DNA of 64,000 nucleotides, taken from assembly GCA_025370055.1 (NCBI GenBank), contig CP073041.1, forward strand, positions 3,844,001 through 3,908,000, written 5' to 3'. Of this stretch, positions 1-8,912 are shown piece after piece. The stretch comes from Woronichinia naegeliana WA131 (lineage in GTDB: Bacteria > Cyanobacteriota > Cyanobacteriia > Cyanobacteriales > Microcystaceae). The translations under genes were made by a program, and so were the position numbers. Positions within the stretch are counted from its first letter, which is position 1; each line of letters opens with the position of its first letter. Under the pieces are notes generated by a model. It searched no databases and had not been told where the DNA came from. It saw only the letters and a program-made list of their open reading frames with translations.

Positions 1-106
1 CAGGGCTTTAAACCAATTTTTCTGGTAAGCTGAACGTTATTATCAAGCCAAAGCCTGAATAAAAAAGTTTTGTACTAAATATCGTTGTCTGTCCAAGCAG
101 CCCTCT

Positions 107-1231
107 ATGGTTATCACCCCCAATCGTCTTACCCGCTTAATTGTCTGTAGTCTCATCGGTTGGACAGTACTTGTTGTTATTGCTCCAGGGCGAGTAACAA
201 AGCCGATCGCCCTAGGATCCCTATCCGTTTTGGCCCAAAGCCCTACCCCCAATGACCTAGGCTCAAACACCAAGCCTGAACCTCTATCGCCGGAAGTCAG
301 AAAACAATACAATCTCACCATGCAATCGGGTTATGGGGCTGCTCAATCTCGTCGTTATGCTGAAGCCCGTCGATTTTTCCAAGAAGCCTTGAAGTTGAAC
401 CCCAATGATATTTATGCTCGGCAGGCACTATTTAATATAGACACTTATCAAGTCATCAACCAGCAACAATTTCCGCCCCTCTGGTTATTATTGCTAGGCG
501 TCATGGTGATGATGATTGCTTTATTTGGCATTTTTTTGCTTATTTTCCATCAATCCCAGCAACATTTCTTAAGGGAAGTCCTGGAACGTCGTCAACAACT
601 TGAACCTTTACAGCAATCACTACAAGCTGGGGAATTGAAAGCAACCGCAAATACAACTCAATCCCAGACTCCCGCACCTCTTCCCCTTACGCCCCTCATG
701 CCTTCTCTGAGTTCTGAGGAAAACAATCTCCCTCTGCAAACAACCCAACGGATCCGTAAAACAGAGTTTGTGGAGCAACTAATTACGGATTTAAGTACAA
801 CCGATGCCCGAAAACGACGTAAAGTCATTTGGGAATTGGCTCAAAAGGGGGATTCACGGGCCGTTAAGCCCTTAGTTGACTTAATGATTAGTACTGATTC
901 CCAAGAGCGGAATTTAATTCTAGAGGCCCTATCTCAGATCAGTACACGCACTCTAAAGCCGATGAATCAGGCCTTAGCTCTATCTTTGCAGGACAAAAAT
1001 CCTCAGGTACGAAAAAATGCGATCCGAGATTTAACCCGTCTCTATGATTTAATGTCTCAAATTAGTCAACAGCTTTCCTTTGCAGTTCATGACCACGATA
1101 GTGGGGTTCAAGAAACGGCTCAATGGGCGATGGATCAGTTAAATTTACAAAATCCTTCCCGATTAGGTATGTTCAATCGCAGCAATCTCAGTACAGTTGA
1201 TCCTAGTTTGTCAGAAGGCTCAGAGGGCTAG
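107..1231 (+). CDS. TPR/HEAT-repeat membrane protein, function unknown
   Basis: 374 residues. A hydrophobic stretch at about residues 11-28 is a signal anchor. A TPR-like helix pair (AEARRFFQEALKLNPND) lies around residues 82-100, a second strong membrane segment (WLLLLGVMVMMIALFGIFLL) around 124-143, and HEAT-like helices (RAVKPLVDLM, NPQVRKNAIRDL) at about 250-350. The order TPR, membrane span, HEAT suggests an envelope-anchored scaffold, with the TPR part probably on the opposite membrane side from the HEAT part. I do not recognise a named family or enzymatic motif. It converges on the next gene with a 21-bp gap and no obvious terminator. Codon use and a typical composition fit a host gene. 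Function is not assigned. Confidence 0.85.
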   Translation: MVITPNRLTRLIVCSLIGWTVLVVIAPGRVTKPIALGSLSVLAQSPTPNDLGSNTKPEPLSPEVRKQYNLTMQSGYGAAQSRRYAEARRFFQEALKLNPNDIYARQALFNIDTYQVINQQQFPPLWLLLLGVMVMMIALFGIFLLIFHQSQQHFLREVLERRQQLEPLQQSLQAGELKATANTTQSQTPAPLPLTPLMPSLSSEENNLPLQTTQRIRKTEFVEQLITDLSTTDARKRRKVIWELAQKGDSRAVKPLVDLMISTDSQERNLILEALSQISTRTLKPMNQALALSLQDKNPQVRKNAIRDLTRLYDLMSQISQQLSFAVHDHDSGVQETAQWAMDQLNLQNPSRLGMFNRSNLSTVDPSLSEGSEG

Positions 1232-1252
1232 GGTCACTGTAGAACTCAGACA

Positions 1253-2371
1253 CTAAATACCAGTGGTCGAAACCATTGCAGCCATAAGAGGTTCAGGCGT
1301 AACGTTAAAGGGTAAGCGATGAATATCGGAAGTAGATTGACAGGTGAACTCAGCAATTTGTCGTAATTCCGTCATAGTGATTGCTCCCATACCCAGCTCC
1401 TCTAGGGTTTTCGGTAGGCCAATCTCACCATAGAATTTGAGTAATTGTTGACGGGAGGAGAGGGCCAACTGATTCTCCGCCAGCAATTCCTCTAGTCGTA
1501 GTTGTACTAAAATACCGTAGGCTACCTTTTCCCCGTGCAAAGCATGATGGGCTAAGGGCAATTGAGTTAAACCATTATGAACGGCGTGGGCCGCGACCGT
1601 CCGACAATTTGCGCCACCTAATCCCCCAATCACTCCCGCTAATAAAACTGTTGCATCAACAACTTCCCGCCAGATTTGACTGCCTGGATTTTGTAGGGCT
1701 TCCGCCGATTTTTGTAATAACAAGTCCCGTAATACCCTGGCCTGTTGAACGGCTGCAATGGTTAAGGTATCAGAGGAATGGCCACTGCTGACGGAGGCTT
1801 CATACCATTTGGCGATCGCATCCCCAATACCGGCAATGAGCATTCGTTGAGGGGCCGTTTGCACCAATTCATAGTCGAGGATTAGAAGGTCGGGACAACG
1901 GCGTAGGGGGACATCATACTGAAAAGCTCCGGCTTCACTATAGACATTAGACAGAGCCGTCCAGGCCGCACAGGTAGCACCGGCGGTGGGAATCGTTATA
2001 ACCGGTAATTGGGAAGCGTGGGCCACCAGTTTAGCGGTATCAAGAGCCTTGCCACCACCAATACCAATAATCAGATCCGCTTGGTGATTTTTAACGGCGG
2101 CTTGCAGATGGGCAAGGGAAGATTCGGAACAATCAGGAGCATAACTTTGGGCTAAGGCTGTTAATTGCTGAGACTCAAACAGCTTAGTGAGGGATTTTTG
2201 GACTAAATCCAGCGTCATTTGTCCCCCAATCACCAACGGTCGTTTCCCCAGAGCCGCGATCGCTTTTCCCGTTTCCCCTAGGGGCGATCGCAAGACCAAG
2301 GCCGGTGCCACATTCAAATTTGCAGATAAGGCGGTTACTGGAGAGACAATTTTGGCTGATTTTGCGACCAT
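1253..2371 (-). CDS. Iron-containing alcohol dehydrogenase / glycerol dehydrogenase family protein
   Basis: 372 residues, the usual length for this family. The N-terminal half holds the nucleotide-binding glycine run GIGGGKALDTAKL (about residues 103-115). The C-terminal helical half carries the metal ligands expected for the fold: D in GIGDAIAKWYE, H in HAVHNGL and H in HGEKVAYG. The family oxidises or reduces small alcohols, ketones or sugar-derived polyols with NAD(P) and Fe2+ or Zn2+ in the cytoplasm. The shape is closer to the glycerol-dehydrogenase branch than to the butanol-dehydrogenase branch, but the substrate cannot be told from sequence. HIP1 octamers inside it mark it as native. 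The start is the only ATG that keeps the full N-terminus. The 293-bp gap to dusA holds only AT-rich sequence, where its promoter should lie. Confidence 0.9.
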   Translation of the reverse strand: MVAKSAKIVSPVTALSANLNVAPALVLRSPLGETGKAIAALGKRPLVIGGQMTLDLVQKSLTKLFESQQLTALAQSYAPDCSESSLAHLQAAVKNHQADLIIGIGGGKALDTAKLVAHASQLPVITIPTAGATCAAWTALSNVYSEAGAFQYDVPLRRCPDLLILDYELVQTAPQRMLIAGIGDAIAKWYEASVSSGHSSDTLTIAAVQQARVLRDLLLQKSAEALQNPGSQIWREVVDATVLLAGVIGGLGGANCRTVAAHAVHNGLTQLPLAHHALHGEKVAYGILVQLRLEELLAENQLALSSRQQLLKFYGEIGLPKTLEELGMGAITMTELRQIAEFTCQSTSDIHRLPFNVTPEPLMAAMVSTTGI

Positions 2372-2664
2372 GTGTTAGCTTCCTGTCCTTTTTTAGATTC
2401 AATAATAGTGTGGGAAAAATACTTAACTTTTTTCAAGATAACAAACTTTGCTCTTTCCTGTTATCATCCACTAGGTTAGTTTTCTCCTCATTATCTAACG
2501 TTTTTAATGAGGGTTCTATCCCACATATAATGTACTTTTAAACATTCTAGAGAGTTTGAACTTACGTTTTTCTCACTCAATCTCTACTCTTAAAATAACA
2601 GCTTAATAGATCGTTACAATAAAAATTAGAATTCGCAAAAAAAACAAGAGAAAATAAGGGTAGT

Positions 2665-3654
2665 TTAAGTTCGATCCTCCCCTAGGGACATTTTCTCTAG
2701 CGCGGTTTCAATAATGTTAATACCCGCACCAGGCAGACAGGAATTTTCGCTAATATAGCGTTTCCAAGCCTTATTACGGGGTTGACCACTAAATAGATTT
2801 AATAGATGCCGACTAATACTATGTAATTTCAAGCCTTGATGCACCCAATGATCGATATAGGGCAACATGCTCGCAACAATTTCGGAACGAGTGGGCGGCA
2901 TCCGATCTTCCCCGTAAATATCGCGATCAACGGTGGCGAGAAGGTAGGGATTATCATAGGCCGCACGACCAATCATCACCGCATCAACGGCTTGCAGATG
3001 GTCTTTAACTTGCGCGATGGTAGTAATGCCGCCATTAATTTCAATGCAAAGTTGAGGAAAGTCTTGTTTCAGTCGATAAACCAGGTCATAACGAAGCGGT
3101 GGAATGGTGCGATTTTCCTTGGGACTTAGACCCGTTAACCAAGCTTTGCGAGCGTGGACAGTAAAGCGTTGACAACCGGCTTCGGCCACTATTTGCACAA
3201 ATTCGGCCAGCTTTTCGTAACTATCTCTGTCATCAATGCCAATTCGATGTTTGACGGTAATCGGGATGGAAACGGCTTGCTGCATTTTGGCCACACAGTC
3301 GACCACTTGTTGAGGTCGCGCCATTAGACAAGCTCCAAATTGTCCATTCTGAACGCGATCGCTGGGGCAACCCACATTGAGATTAATTTCGTCGTAACCC
3401 CAATCCTGGCCAATCTGGGCACATTCGGCTAAGGTTTTGGGATCGTCGCCTCCCAATTGCAAGGCCAGAGGTTTTTCCTCTGGGGAAAATGCCAATAATT
3501 TCTGGCGATCGCCCCTTAAAATGGCTGCGGTGGTAATCATTTCTGTATAGAGCAAGGTTCGACGGCTAATCTGTCGCCAAAAATAACGACAATGGCGATC
3601 GGTATAGTCCATCATCGGAGCCGCACTTAAAGGATAACAATCAAGATATTTCAT
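2665..3654 (-). CDS. dusA: tRNA-dihydrouridine(20/20a) synthase DusA
   Basis: 329 residues, normal for DusA. The protein is an FMN TIM barrel that reduces U20/U20a in the tRNA D-loop using NADPH. Recognisable blocks in order: APMMDYTDRHCRYF at the N-terminus, PLALQLGGDDP, NLNVGCPSDRVQNGQFG with the catalytic Cys, TVKHRIGIDD, TVHARKAWLTGLSPKENR, EINGGI and VMIGRAAYDNP (FMN phosphate site). Those signatures separate DusA from DusB and DusC. An IS5-like element begins only 2 bp upstream of the start codon, so the native leader is gone. The IS end, read on this strand, supplies AGAGG at a plausible ribosome-binding distance. Confidence 0.95.
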   Translation of the reverse strand: MKYLDCYPLSAAPMMDYTDRHCRYFWRQISRRTLLYTEMITTAAILRGDRQKLLAFSPEEKPLALQLGGDDPKTLAECAQIGQDWGYDEINLNVGCPSDRVQNGQFGACLMARPQQVVDCVAKMQQAVSIPITVKHRIGIDDRDSYEKLAEFVQIVAEAGCQRFTVHARKAWLTGLSPKENRTIPPLRYDLVYRLKQDFPQLCIEINGGITTIAQVKDHLQAVDAVMIGRAAYDNPYLLATVDRDIYGEDRMPPTRSEIVASMLPYIDHWVHQGLKLHSISRHLLNLFSGQPRNKAWKRYISENSCLPGAGINIIETALEKMSLGEDRT

Positions 3655-3656
3655 TA

Positions 3657-4445
3657 GACCTCTTGCATAAATATTATATGTTACAATAAAGGGTTAACTA
3701 AAATACGTTTTATACAAACAGTGGCATAAATTTACCGTATAAAAACAGAAAATGCTATCGTGAAAGTGGAAACTAAAATCACTCATCGTAATTTAATTAT
3801 GGAATATAGCAAGGCAAGAAAACTATCAGCAAATCGATTCAAGAGACTGACAGGGGTTCAAAAACCGACATTTAAGCGAATGGTAGAGTTGGTCAAAAAT
3901 GAGGAGAAAAAAAAAGAAGGTTGGTTGTCCGTGTAAATTGAGAATAGAAGATCAAGTTTTAATGGCCCTTCAATATTTAAGAGAATATAGAACACAGTAC
4001 CATATTGGAACAGACTGGGGAGTATCAGAATCAACGGTGTGTCGTACAACTCAGAAAATCGAAAATAGCTTAATTCGCTCAGGAGTATTCAGTCTACCTG
4101 GAAAGAAAGAGTTACGTCAAAAAGGGACAGAAGAAAAAGTAGTGGCAATTGATGTAACAGAGAGTCCGATAGAAAAACCAAAAGAAAATCAGAAAAATTA
4201 TTATAGTGGGAAGCAAAAAGAACATACATTAAAGACGCAAATAATTGTTGACCTAAAAAGCCAGAAAATCATCTGTCTAGCGAGTGGTAAAGGGAGAGTG
4301 CATGACTTCAAGCTATTCCAAAATAGTGGAGTAAGAGTAGGAGATTTGATAAAAATGATAGCGGACAAGGGATATCAAGGAATTGCCAAAATTCATAAAT
4401 GAAGTGAAACACCGATTAAGAGAAAAAAGGGTAAAAAATTAAGTA
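3657..4445 (+). mobile_element. IS5-family (IS427-like) element, 3' end truncated
   Basis: The left end starts with GACCTCTTGCATAAA, a terminus typical of cyanobacterial IS5/IS427 elements, directly abutting the dusA start codon. It carries one degraded transposase. The right end is lost: the sequence switches to a 37-bp end of IS-A at 4446. A second, differently truncated relative lies at 50763-51380. No target duplication can be checked because only one end survives. Confidence 0.75.
3799..4402 (+). pseudogene. IS5-like transposase, frameshifted and truncated
   Basis: Reading starts at ATG 3799 (MEYSKARKLSANRF) and runs to an A9 run at 3907-3915, where it would stop at TGA/TAA in this frame. 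The transposase continues in the +1 frame (ORF from 3899) with the HTH-like segment (WGVSESTVCRTTQKIE) and the DDE blocks VAIDVTESPIEKP and HDFKLFQNSG. Removing one A restores a single frame. The shift could be programmed or transcriptional slippage on the A run, but the protein is in any case cut short by a stop after KIHK where the related copy at 51160 reads KIHELSETP. I therefore call it dead. Confidence 0.75.
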
Positions 4446-4482
4446 GGGCTTGCTGAAAAAGTCAAAAAACGAAAGAAATGTG
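4446..4482 (-). mobile_element. Solo 37-bp right end of IS-A
   Basis: GGGCTTGCTGAAAAAGTC and the following 19 bp match the right ends of the full IS-A copies (for example at 29713 and 46038). The rest of that copy is gone, replaced by MITE M1 starting at 4483. It records a lost IS-A insertion. Confidence 0.8.
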
Positions 4483-4746
4483 CAGCAATTCCAAATTCAA
4501 ACGGTAACATAGGATACAGACATGATCTTGTTTTTATGGATGCAAGAGATATTAACCTAATCTCTGAGTTTTTTTGCATTCCCTCCTCCAATCTCGGTCT
4601 CTTAGAGAGTCAGTAACCTGCAAACAAACTTGATCAATCACTAAATAGAGCATTACATTGATTCTAAATATTGGCATTAAACCCCTTGACCGTAAGCACT
4701 TCAGGGATTTTGTATCTTTAGCTACATTCTGAATTTGGAATTGCTG
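4483..4746 (+). mobile_element. MITE M1, copy a (264 bp)
   Basis: Perfect 17-bp terminal inverted repeats (CAGCAATTCCAAATTCA at the left, its complement at the right). An equal-length copy in the opposite orientation lies at 63137-63400. The interior has no intact reading frame. On the minus strand a short coding-like stretch resembles a transposase scrap, which suggests an internally deleted IS. Copy a sits inside a small coiled-coil gene. Confidence 0.8.
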
Positions 4747-4803
4747 ATTGATGACACGCCCTAAAATTTCTTTCAAGTCGGTTTCAACAATCGTTGGTGG
4801 CAT
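4747..4803 (-). pseudogene. 5' remnant of small coiled-coil protein gene
   Basis: The first 15 codons (MPPTIVETDLKEILG) are identical to the start of the related gene at 12133. The reading then runs into MITE M1, and the rest of the gene is absent on the other side. The upstream region (about 4804-4850) also resembles that of the 12133 copy. Confidence 0.75.
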
Positions 4804-4927
4804 AGTTTATGATTCCCTTAGAGATTTTTTGAATGGATTGGAAGAAGTTAGCCGCTTTTCCTTGTCTTTGGCTTCTTTTCTTTCAAAACGGAGATATAGC
4901 AGTTGGGTGAACTATCCCTTATTGGAT

Positions 4928-5296
4928 TTAGGAAGCCTGTTGATTTAACCATTGTCGTTGTAATTTAGCCATCCACTTTTTTGAGCCAAATACCCCCATC
5001 AATAAATCAGGGATACTCAAATCAGCATCTAAATTTTCCCAGTGTAAAGCATCTCCCGATGGAGTCAATTCCACCCTGGCTAAATCCTCTGGACTGGCTT
5101 CTGTTAATCCTTGGGCGATCGCTGGCGGAAAACTGAAAATAGACCCATTTTTTAAATGAATAACAACTAAATAGTTGGTCGCATCATACATCGCAGAAAC
5201 TGCTCTAGGTTCACTCATATTAGCGATTTTGGCCGCCGTTTGAGCTTGGGTAAACTGCTCCCTAAAAGCCAGGTCATCAAACGTTGTGTTATCCAT
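4928..5296 (-). CDS. DUF2442-like domain protein
   Basis: 122 residues. The central part (YDATNYLVVIHLKNGSIFSF, then DLARVELTPSGDALHWENLD and DLSIPDLL) is the DUF2442 pattern: a small beta-rich domain common in cyanobacteria, often paired with a DUF4160 or toxin-like partner. A C-terminal W/K-rich helix follows. The start at 5296 overlaps the stop of an upstream fragment by 8 nt, typical of a two-gene toxin-antitoxin-style operon. The molecular role is not established. An alternative start is the Met at about 5218, which would remove a 26-residue N-terminal extension. Confidence 0.75.
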   Translation of the reverse strand: MDNTTFDDLAFREQFTQAQTAAKIANMSEPRAVSAMYDATNYLVVIHLKNGSIFSFPPAIAQGLTEASPEDLARVELTPSGDALHWENLDADLSIPDLLMGVFGSKKWMAKLQRQWLNQQAS

Positions 5297-5465
5297 GAAT
5301 ATCTTCCCACTGGGTTAAAAAAACTGAGGCATTCTCTTTGACTATCAAAAGAGCTTGTTTGGCCTCCTTTGCGGTCATGCCCTCTACTCGAATCATTAAG
5401 GGATAACGTTGATCGAGGTTTTGCCCGTATCCCCTGCACTTCAAAATAATTAATCTCAAATAGCA
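5289..5465 (-). pseudogene. 3' fragment of the partner gene upstream of the DUF2442 gene
   Basis: An open frame without its own start ends in KENASVFLTQWEDIHG and its stop overlaps the next ATG (translational coupling). Preceding residues include QNLDQRYPLMIRVEGMTAKEAKQ in frame. The coding-like region is cut at about 5465, exactly where the plasmid-like block begins. I cannot name the family. A DUF4160-like partner is only a guess from gene order. Confidence 0.5.
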
Positions 5466-5520
5466 AAAAACTCCAGTATCCTAGAAGGTATCTTACGCCA
5501 ACCAAATACTCGGAGTTTTT
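5465..5520. promoter_or_regulatory. Imperfect hairpin immediately upstream of rep
   Basis: Arms AAAAAACTCCAGTAT (5465-5479) and ATACTCGGAGTTTTT (5506-5520) pair with one bulged base around a 26-nt loop, ending at the GTG start of the Rep gene. It could be a transcriptional attenuator, a terminator for leftward transcription or part of a replication origin. Confidence 0.5.
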
Positions 5521-6552
5521 GTGCCTGACCAACTCAATATCGGTCAAAAATCTAATGTTCCCATTGTATCTTTTATTCATCAAGATGGATATACATTCTT
5601 AGAATCCCTCTCTGAAAAAGATAAGCCTTGGGATAAGCATCGGAAAAATGCCGACATCATCTCTAATTATTACAAGCAAGGGGGAATGGATTCTCACGCC
5701 GAGAGGGTTTCCCTTTGCTCTCAATTACTAGAATTCAAACTGGTTCCCGATAATAAGACAGGTCAACAGAGGTTAAAGTTGGCTTCTGCTAAATTCTGTC
5801 GGGTTCGCCATTGTCCGATCTGTCAGTGGAGACGATCGCTCCGTTGGAAGGCAAAAGCCTACGAGAATCTACCAAAGGTAGTTACTGATTATCCTGATGG
5901 GCGTTGGATTTTTCTGACGTTGACCATGAAAAATTGTGAGTTGACCGATTTAAGAGAGACATTGCATCATCTTAATCAGTCTTTTAGACGGTTAACCCAG
6001 TTGAAGGCATTCCCTGGGATAGGTTGGATAAAGTCGGTTGAGATTACAAGGGGACGCGATGGGCAATCAGCACATCCTCATCTCCATTGTCTAATCCTGT
6101 TGAAGGATAGCTATTACAAGGAAGATTATCTATCCAAGACTGATTGGATCGCTTTATGGAAGCAATGCCTTCGAGTTGATTATTCTCCAATTCTGGACGT
6201 AAAAGCTGTTCAGGCTGAAAGTTCACCAGTGGGGTTGATTGCGGAAATCTTAAAGTACCAGTGCAAGGAAAGTGACCTTGTGGCTGATTGTGATTGGTTT
6301 TTGGAGTATGTTAAACAGGTACATGGTACAAGAGCAGTCGGGGTTGGCGGTGTTCTTCGGGACTATTTCAGAGAATTAGAAGAGGAGCCAGAGGATTTAA
6401 TTGGCCATGATGAGGAATCAACGGAAGAGACTGAAGGCCCGTCTCTCTATTTTCGATGGAATAGGAAAATCAAAAAATATGTCATGGTTACGGCGACCGC
6501 GATAGGGATTGTCTGTAAGATTCCCGAAAAGGGATATGACGACACCACCTAA
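5521..6552 (+). CDS. Rolling-circle plasmid replication initiator, Rep_1 (pC194/pUB110) type
   Basis: 343 residues with a GTG start. All three HUH-endonuclease motifs are visible: motif I FLTLTMKN (about 131-138), motif II HPHLHCLI (H185, H187, H189: metal ligands), and motif III EILKYQCK with the nicking tyrosine Y246. A CRVRHCPIC cluster (C93, C98, C101) before motif I is a usual Rep_1 feature. The C-terminal GVGGVLRDYF also matches the family. Such proteins nick the double-strand origin and start rolling-circle replication of small plasmids. Presence here next to other plasmid-type genes suggests an integrated or captured replicon. The ORF is intact. Confidence 0.88.
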   Translation: MPDQLNIGQKSNVPIVSFIHQDGYTFLESLSEKDKPWDKHRKNADIISNYYKQGGMDSHAERVSLCSQLLEFKLVPDNKTGQQRLKLASAKFCRVRHCPICQWRRSLRWKAKAYENLPKVVTDYPDGRWIFLTLTMKNCELTDLRETLHHLNQSFRRLTQLKAFPGIGWIKSVEITRGRDGQSAHPHLHCLILLKDSYYKEDYLSKTDWIALWKQCLRVDYSPILDVKAVQAESSPVGLIAEILKYQCKESDLVADCDWFLEYVKQVHGTRAVGVGGVLRDYFRELEEEPEDLIGHDEESTEETEGPSLYFRWNRKIKKYVMVTATAIGIVCKIPEKGYDDTT

Positions 6553-6575
6553 CACCACTAAAACATGACTCTTTC

Positions 6576-6684
6576 TATACTCTAAACGGCTAAAAAATGG
6601 ACTTATAAAAAAGGACTAAAATCCATTGCTAATAAGGCTTTTAGCCATTTTGAAAAAGTTAAGTTCTAACCCGTTCAGAGTATA
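6576..6684. repeat. About 110-bp repeat with inverted ends, copy 1
   Basis: Begins TATACTCTAAACGGCTAA and ends with the near-complement (CCGTTCAGAGTATA). A second copy in the same orientation is at 12449-12559, about 5.9 kb away on the other side of the plasmid-like block. The interior is partly self-complementary (a run reading TTTTAGCCATTTT near the middle). Likely a hairpin-forming MITE or REP-like repeat. Confidence 0.65.
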
Positions 6685-6695
6685 ACACTGGCTTT

Positions 6696-6746
6696 ATCCA
6701 TGTATTTCATGGATAATTTTTGCTATACTTTACCATGTATTACATG
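6696..6746. promoter_or_regulatory. Two operator-like palindromes ahead of the small plasmid genes
   Basis: ATCCATG-TATTT-CATGGAT (6696-6714) is a perfect 7-bp inverted repeat, and CATGTATTACATG (6734-6746) is a 13-bp palindrome. Related sites recur at 10869-10927 and 11097-11109. The spacing in front of the gene at 6805 fits an autoregulatory operator. Confidence 0.55.
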
Positions 6747-6804
6747 ACATTTTCCATTACTTATGATAATGATGGTGTAACATAGTCAATATAGGAGAAA
6801 GAAA

Positions 6805-7122
6805 ATGCCTAGAGGTGGTAAGCGTGTTGGCGCAGGAGGAAAGTTTAAGTGGAATCACGGGAAAACAAGAGTTATCAGGGTTCCCGATTCACTCGCTAAT
6901 GATATTTTGGAGTTCGCTAGGCGATTAGACGCAAGCGACTATGATTGTGTTACAGAGACAAAAATCATTGATTTGTCAGGGGTGTCAGTTTTCACAAAGA
7001 ATGGCAAGTCCTGTATATTTCTCAGTGATCTACTATTTTTGGGTTATGAGATTAAGCCAGATAAATTAACGGAAAGAATTATCTCTGAAGCTTATAAAGA
7101 CCAGTTAATCAAAGGAATTTAG
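6805..7122 (+). CDS. Small plasmid-type protein, function unknown
   Basis: 105 residues, preceded by AGGAG at good spacing. The N-terminus (MPRGGKRVGAGGKFKW followed by TRVIRVPDSLANDILEFARRLD) is a basic tail plus a short strand-helix-helix pattern resembling ribbon-helix-helix DNA-binding proteins of plasmids. The rest is unassigned. It is followed after 3 bp by the KilA-N gene, so the two are probably one operon controlled by the palindromes just upstream. Confidence 0.65.
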   Translation: MPRGGKRVGAGGKFKWNHGKTRVIRVPDSLANDILEFARRLDASDYDCVTETKIIDLSGVSVFTKNGKSCIFLSDLLFLGYEIKPDKLTERIISEAYKDQLIKGI

Positions 7123-8912
7123 AGTATGAACACTAGAATTAAGACTATAGAGCGCAAAATTGAGGGAATTGCCATATATCAGCGAGAAACAGATGGATAT
7201 GTCAATGCAACCCAGATATGTAAGGCACATCTGGAGATAACGGGAGAGAGAAAAGATACGTCCAATTGGCTACAAACAAAAATGGCACAGTCCGCCATCA
7301 ATAAGCTTTCTCTCGTTACAGGAATTCCTGTAACGGAATTAATAGAGGTAAAGCAAGGTGGCAAATATCAGGGGACATGGATACATCCCCGTCTTGCTGT
7401 TCGTTTTACGATGTGGGTCAACGATGATTTTTCTTTGTTCGTAGAAGACTGGATTCATTCTTGATTGGGTTCTGGCTATACTCCTGCTCAGATGGAAGCA
7501 GATATAGACAGGATTGCTATGCGTGATAAATTGAAAAATTCTAGCAGGACAGCACTGACAGATCAGGTAAAGTCGTTTTTAGAGGCATCCAACCAATACA
7601 ACCCACGTTCTAAAGAAACAGGGATATTCTTTGGACGAGTCCACAACGAAGTCAATCTTGTTCTTACAGGAGAGAAGGCTTCTGACATGAGGCAAAGGCT
7701 GGAGTCTTCTTTAGGTAGGGCTTGCTGAAAAAAGCTGAAACCTTTACGGAGAAAAATAGTAGGCGAATTAAGAACCGCTAGAATGCACGAAAATAGGGTA
7801 GAATGCCTCAAAACCATTGCATTAAGAAGAGAGAAAGCAGATGTACCGAAAGCAACAGTACTCAATTGAAACACCAGAAAACTTGAAAAATCTGTTCGGC
7901 GGGCAGTTAGACGAAGAAAATCGTTGGATAGAAATGTCAAAAATGATTCTTTGGGAAGAATATGAGGAAGAATATGCAAAAAACTTCACAGAAAAAAAAG
8001 GAGCCCCAGCCAAATCATTTAGAATGGCATTAGGAGCATTAATTATCAAAGAAATTTCAGGAAAAAGTGACAGAGAAACAGTAGAACAAATAAAAGAGAA
8101 CCCTTATTTACAGTACTTTATAGGAATGGAAAGCTATAGTAGCAAAGAAGCATTTAATGCGTCAATGATGGTTCATTTTCGTAAAAAAATAGGAATGGAA
8201 TTAATAAATAAAATTAATAAAGAAATAGAAAAAAAAGCGACGGGTGTAGCGTCAGAAAAAAAAGAAAATGAAGGAAAGTTATTGTTAGATGCGACTTGTA
8301 CACCAGCAGATATAAAATATCCAACGGATATAGGAATATTGAATGATGCCAGAGAAAAAACAGAAAAAATAATAGATAAGCTGTATGAAGAAATAAAAGA
8401 GAAAAGGAAAGAAAAGCCGAGGACTTATAGGGAAGTGGCAAGAAAAGAGTACTTAGCCATAGCAAAAAAACGTCGTGTGTCAAAAAAAGAAAGAAGAAAA
8501 GGAACAAAAAAACAACTAGGATATATAAAAAGAAACTTGTCTGATATAGAAAAAATGATAGAAGAGGGAGCAAAGTTAGAAAAACTAACGAAAAAAGAGC
8601 AAGAAGAGCTTGTAACGATAGGAAAAGTGTATGAGCAACAGTTAGAAATGTATGAAAAAAAGACAAATAAAGTAGAAAACAGAATTGTGAGTGTAAGCCA
8701 ACCTCACGTGCGTCCAATAGTGCGTGGAAAAGCGGGAAAAGCAGTAGAGTTTGGAGCTAAAATATCGGCAAGTAATGTGAATGGCTTTGTCTTCTTAGAC
8801 AAATTAAGTTGGGATAATTACAACGAATCGGGAGATTTACAAGCGCGAATAGAAGAATATAAAAGGGAAACAGGATGTTATCCGGAATCGGTTCATGTGG
8901 ATAAAATCTATC

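Noticed and set aside
5215-5583. 122-codon ORF on the minus strand overlapping the DUF2442 start
   Set aside because: Wrong frame for the recognised fragment (which reads TAKEAKQALLIVKENASVF) and it crosses the junction with the plasmid block.
7462-7464. TGA in the KilA-N gene and TGA in the PIN gene as recoded selenocysteine or Trp codons
   Set aside because: No SECIS-like element is seen and the host uses TGA as a normal stop in many intact genes. Simple nonsense mutations fit better.
8214-8717. 167-171 codon hydrophobic ORFs antisense to the IS-A transposase (also at 30401, 33706, 46726, 49137, 57246)
   Set aside because: They mirror the Lys/Glu-rich segment of the transposase; Phe/Leu runs are the complement of AAA/GAA codons. 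No start context or independent conservation.
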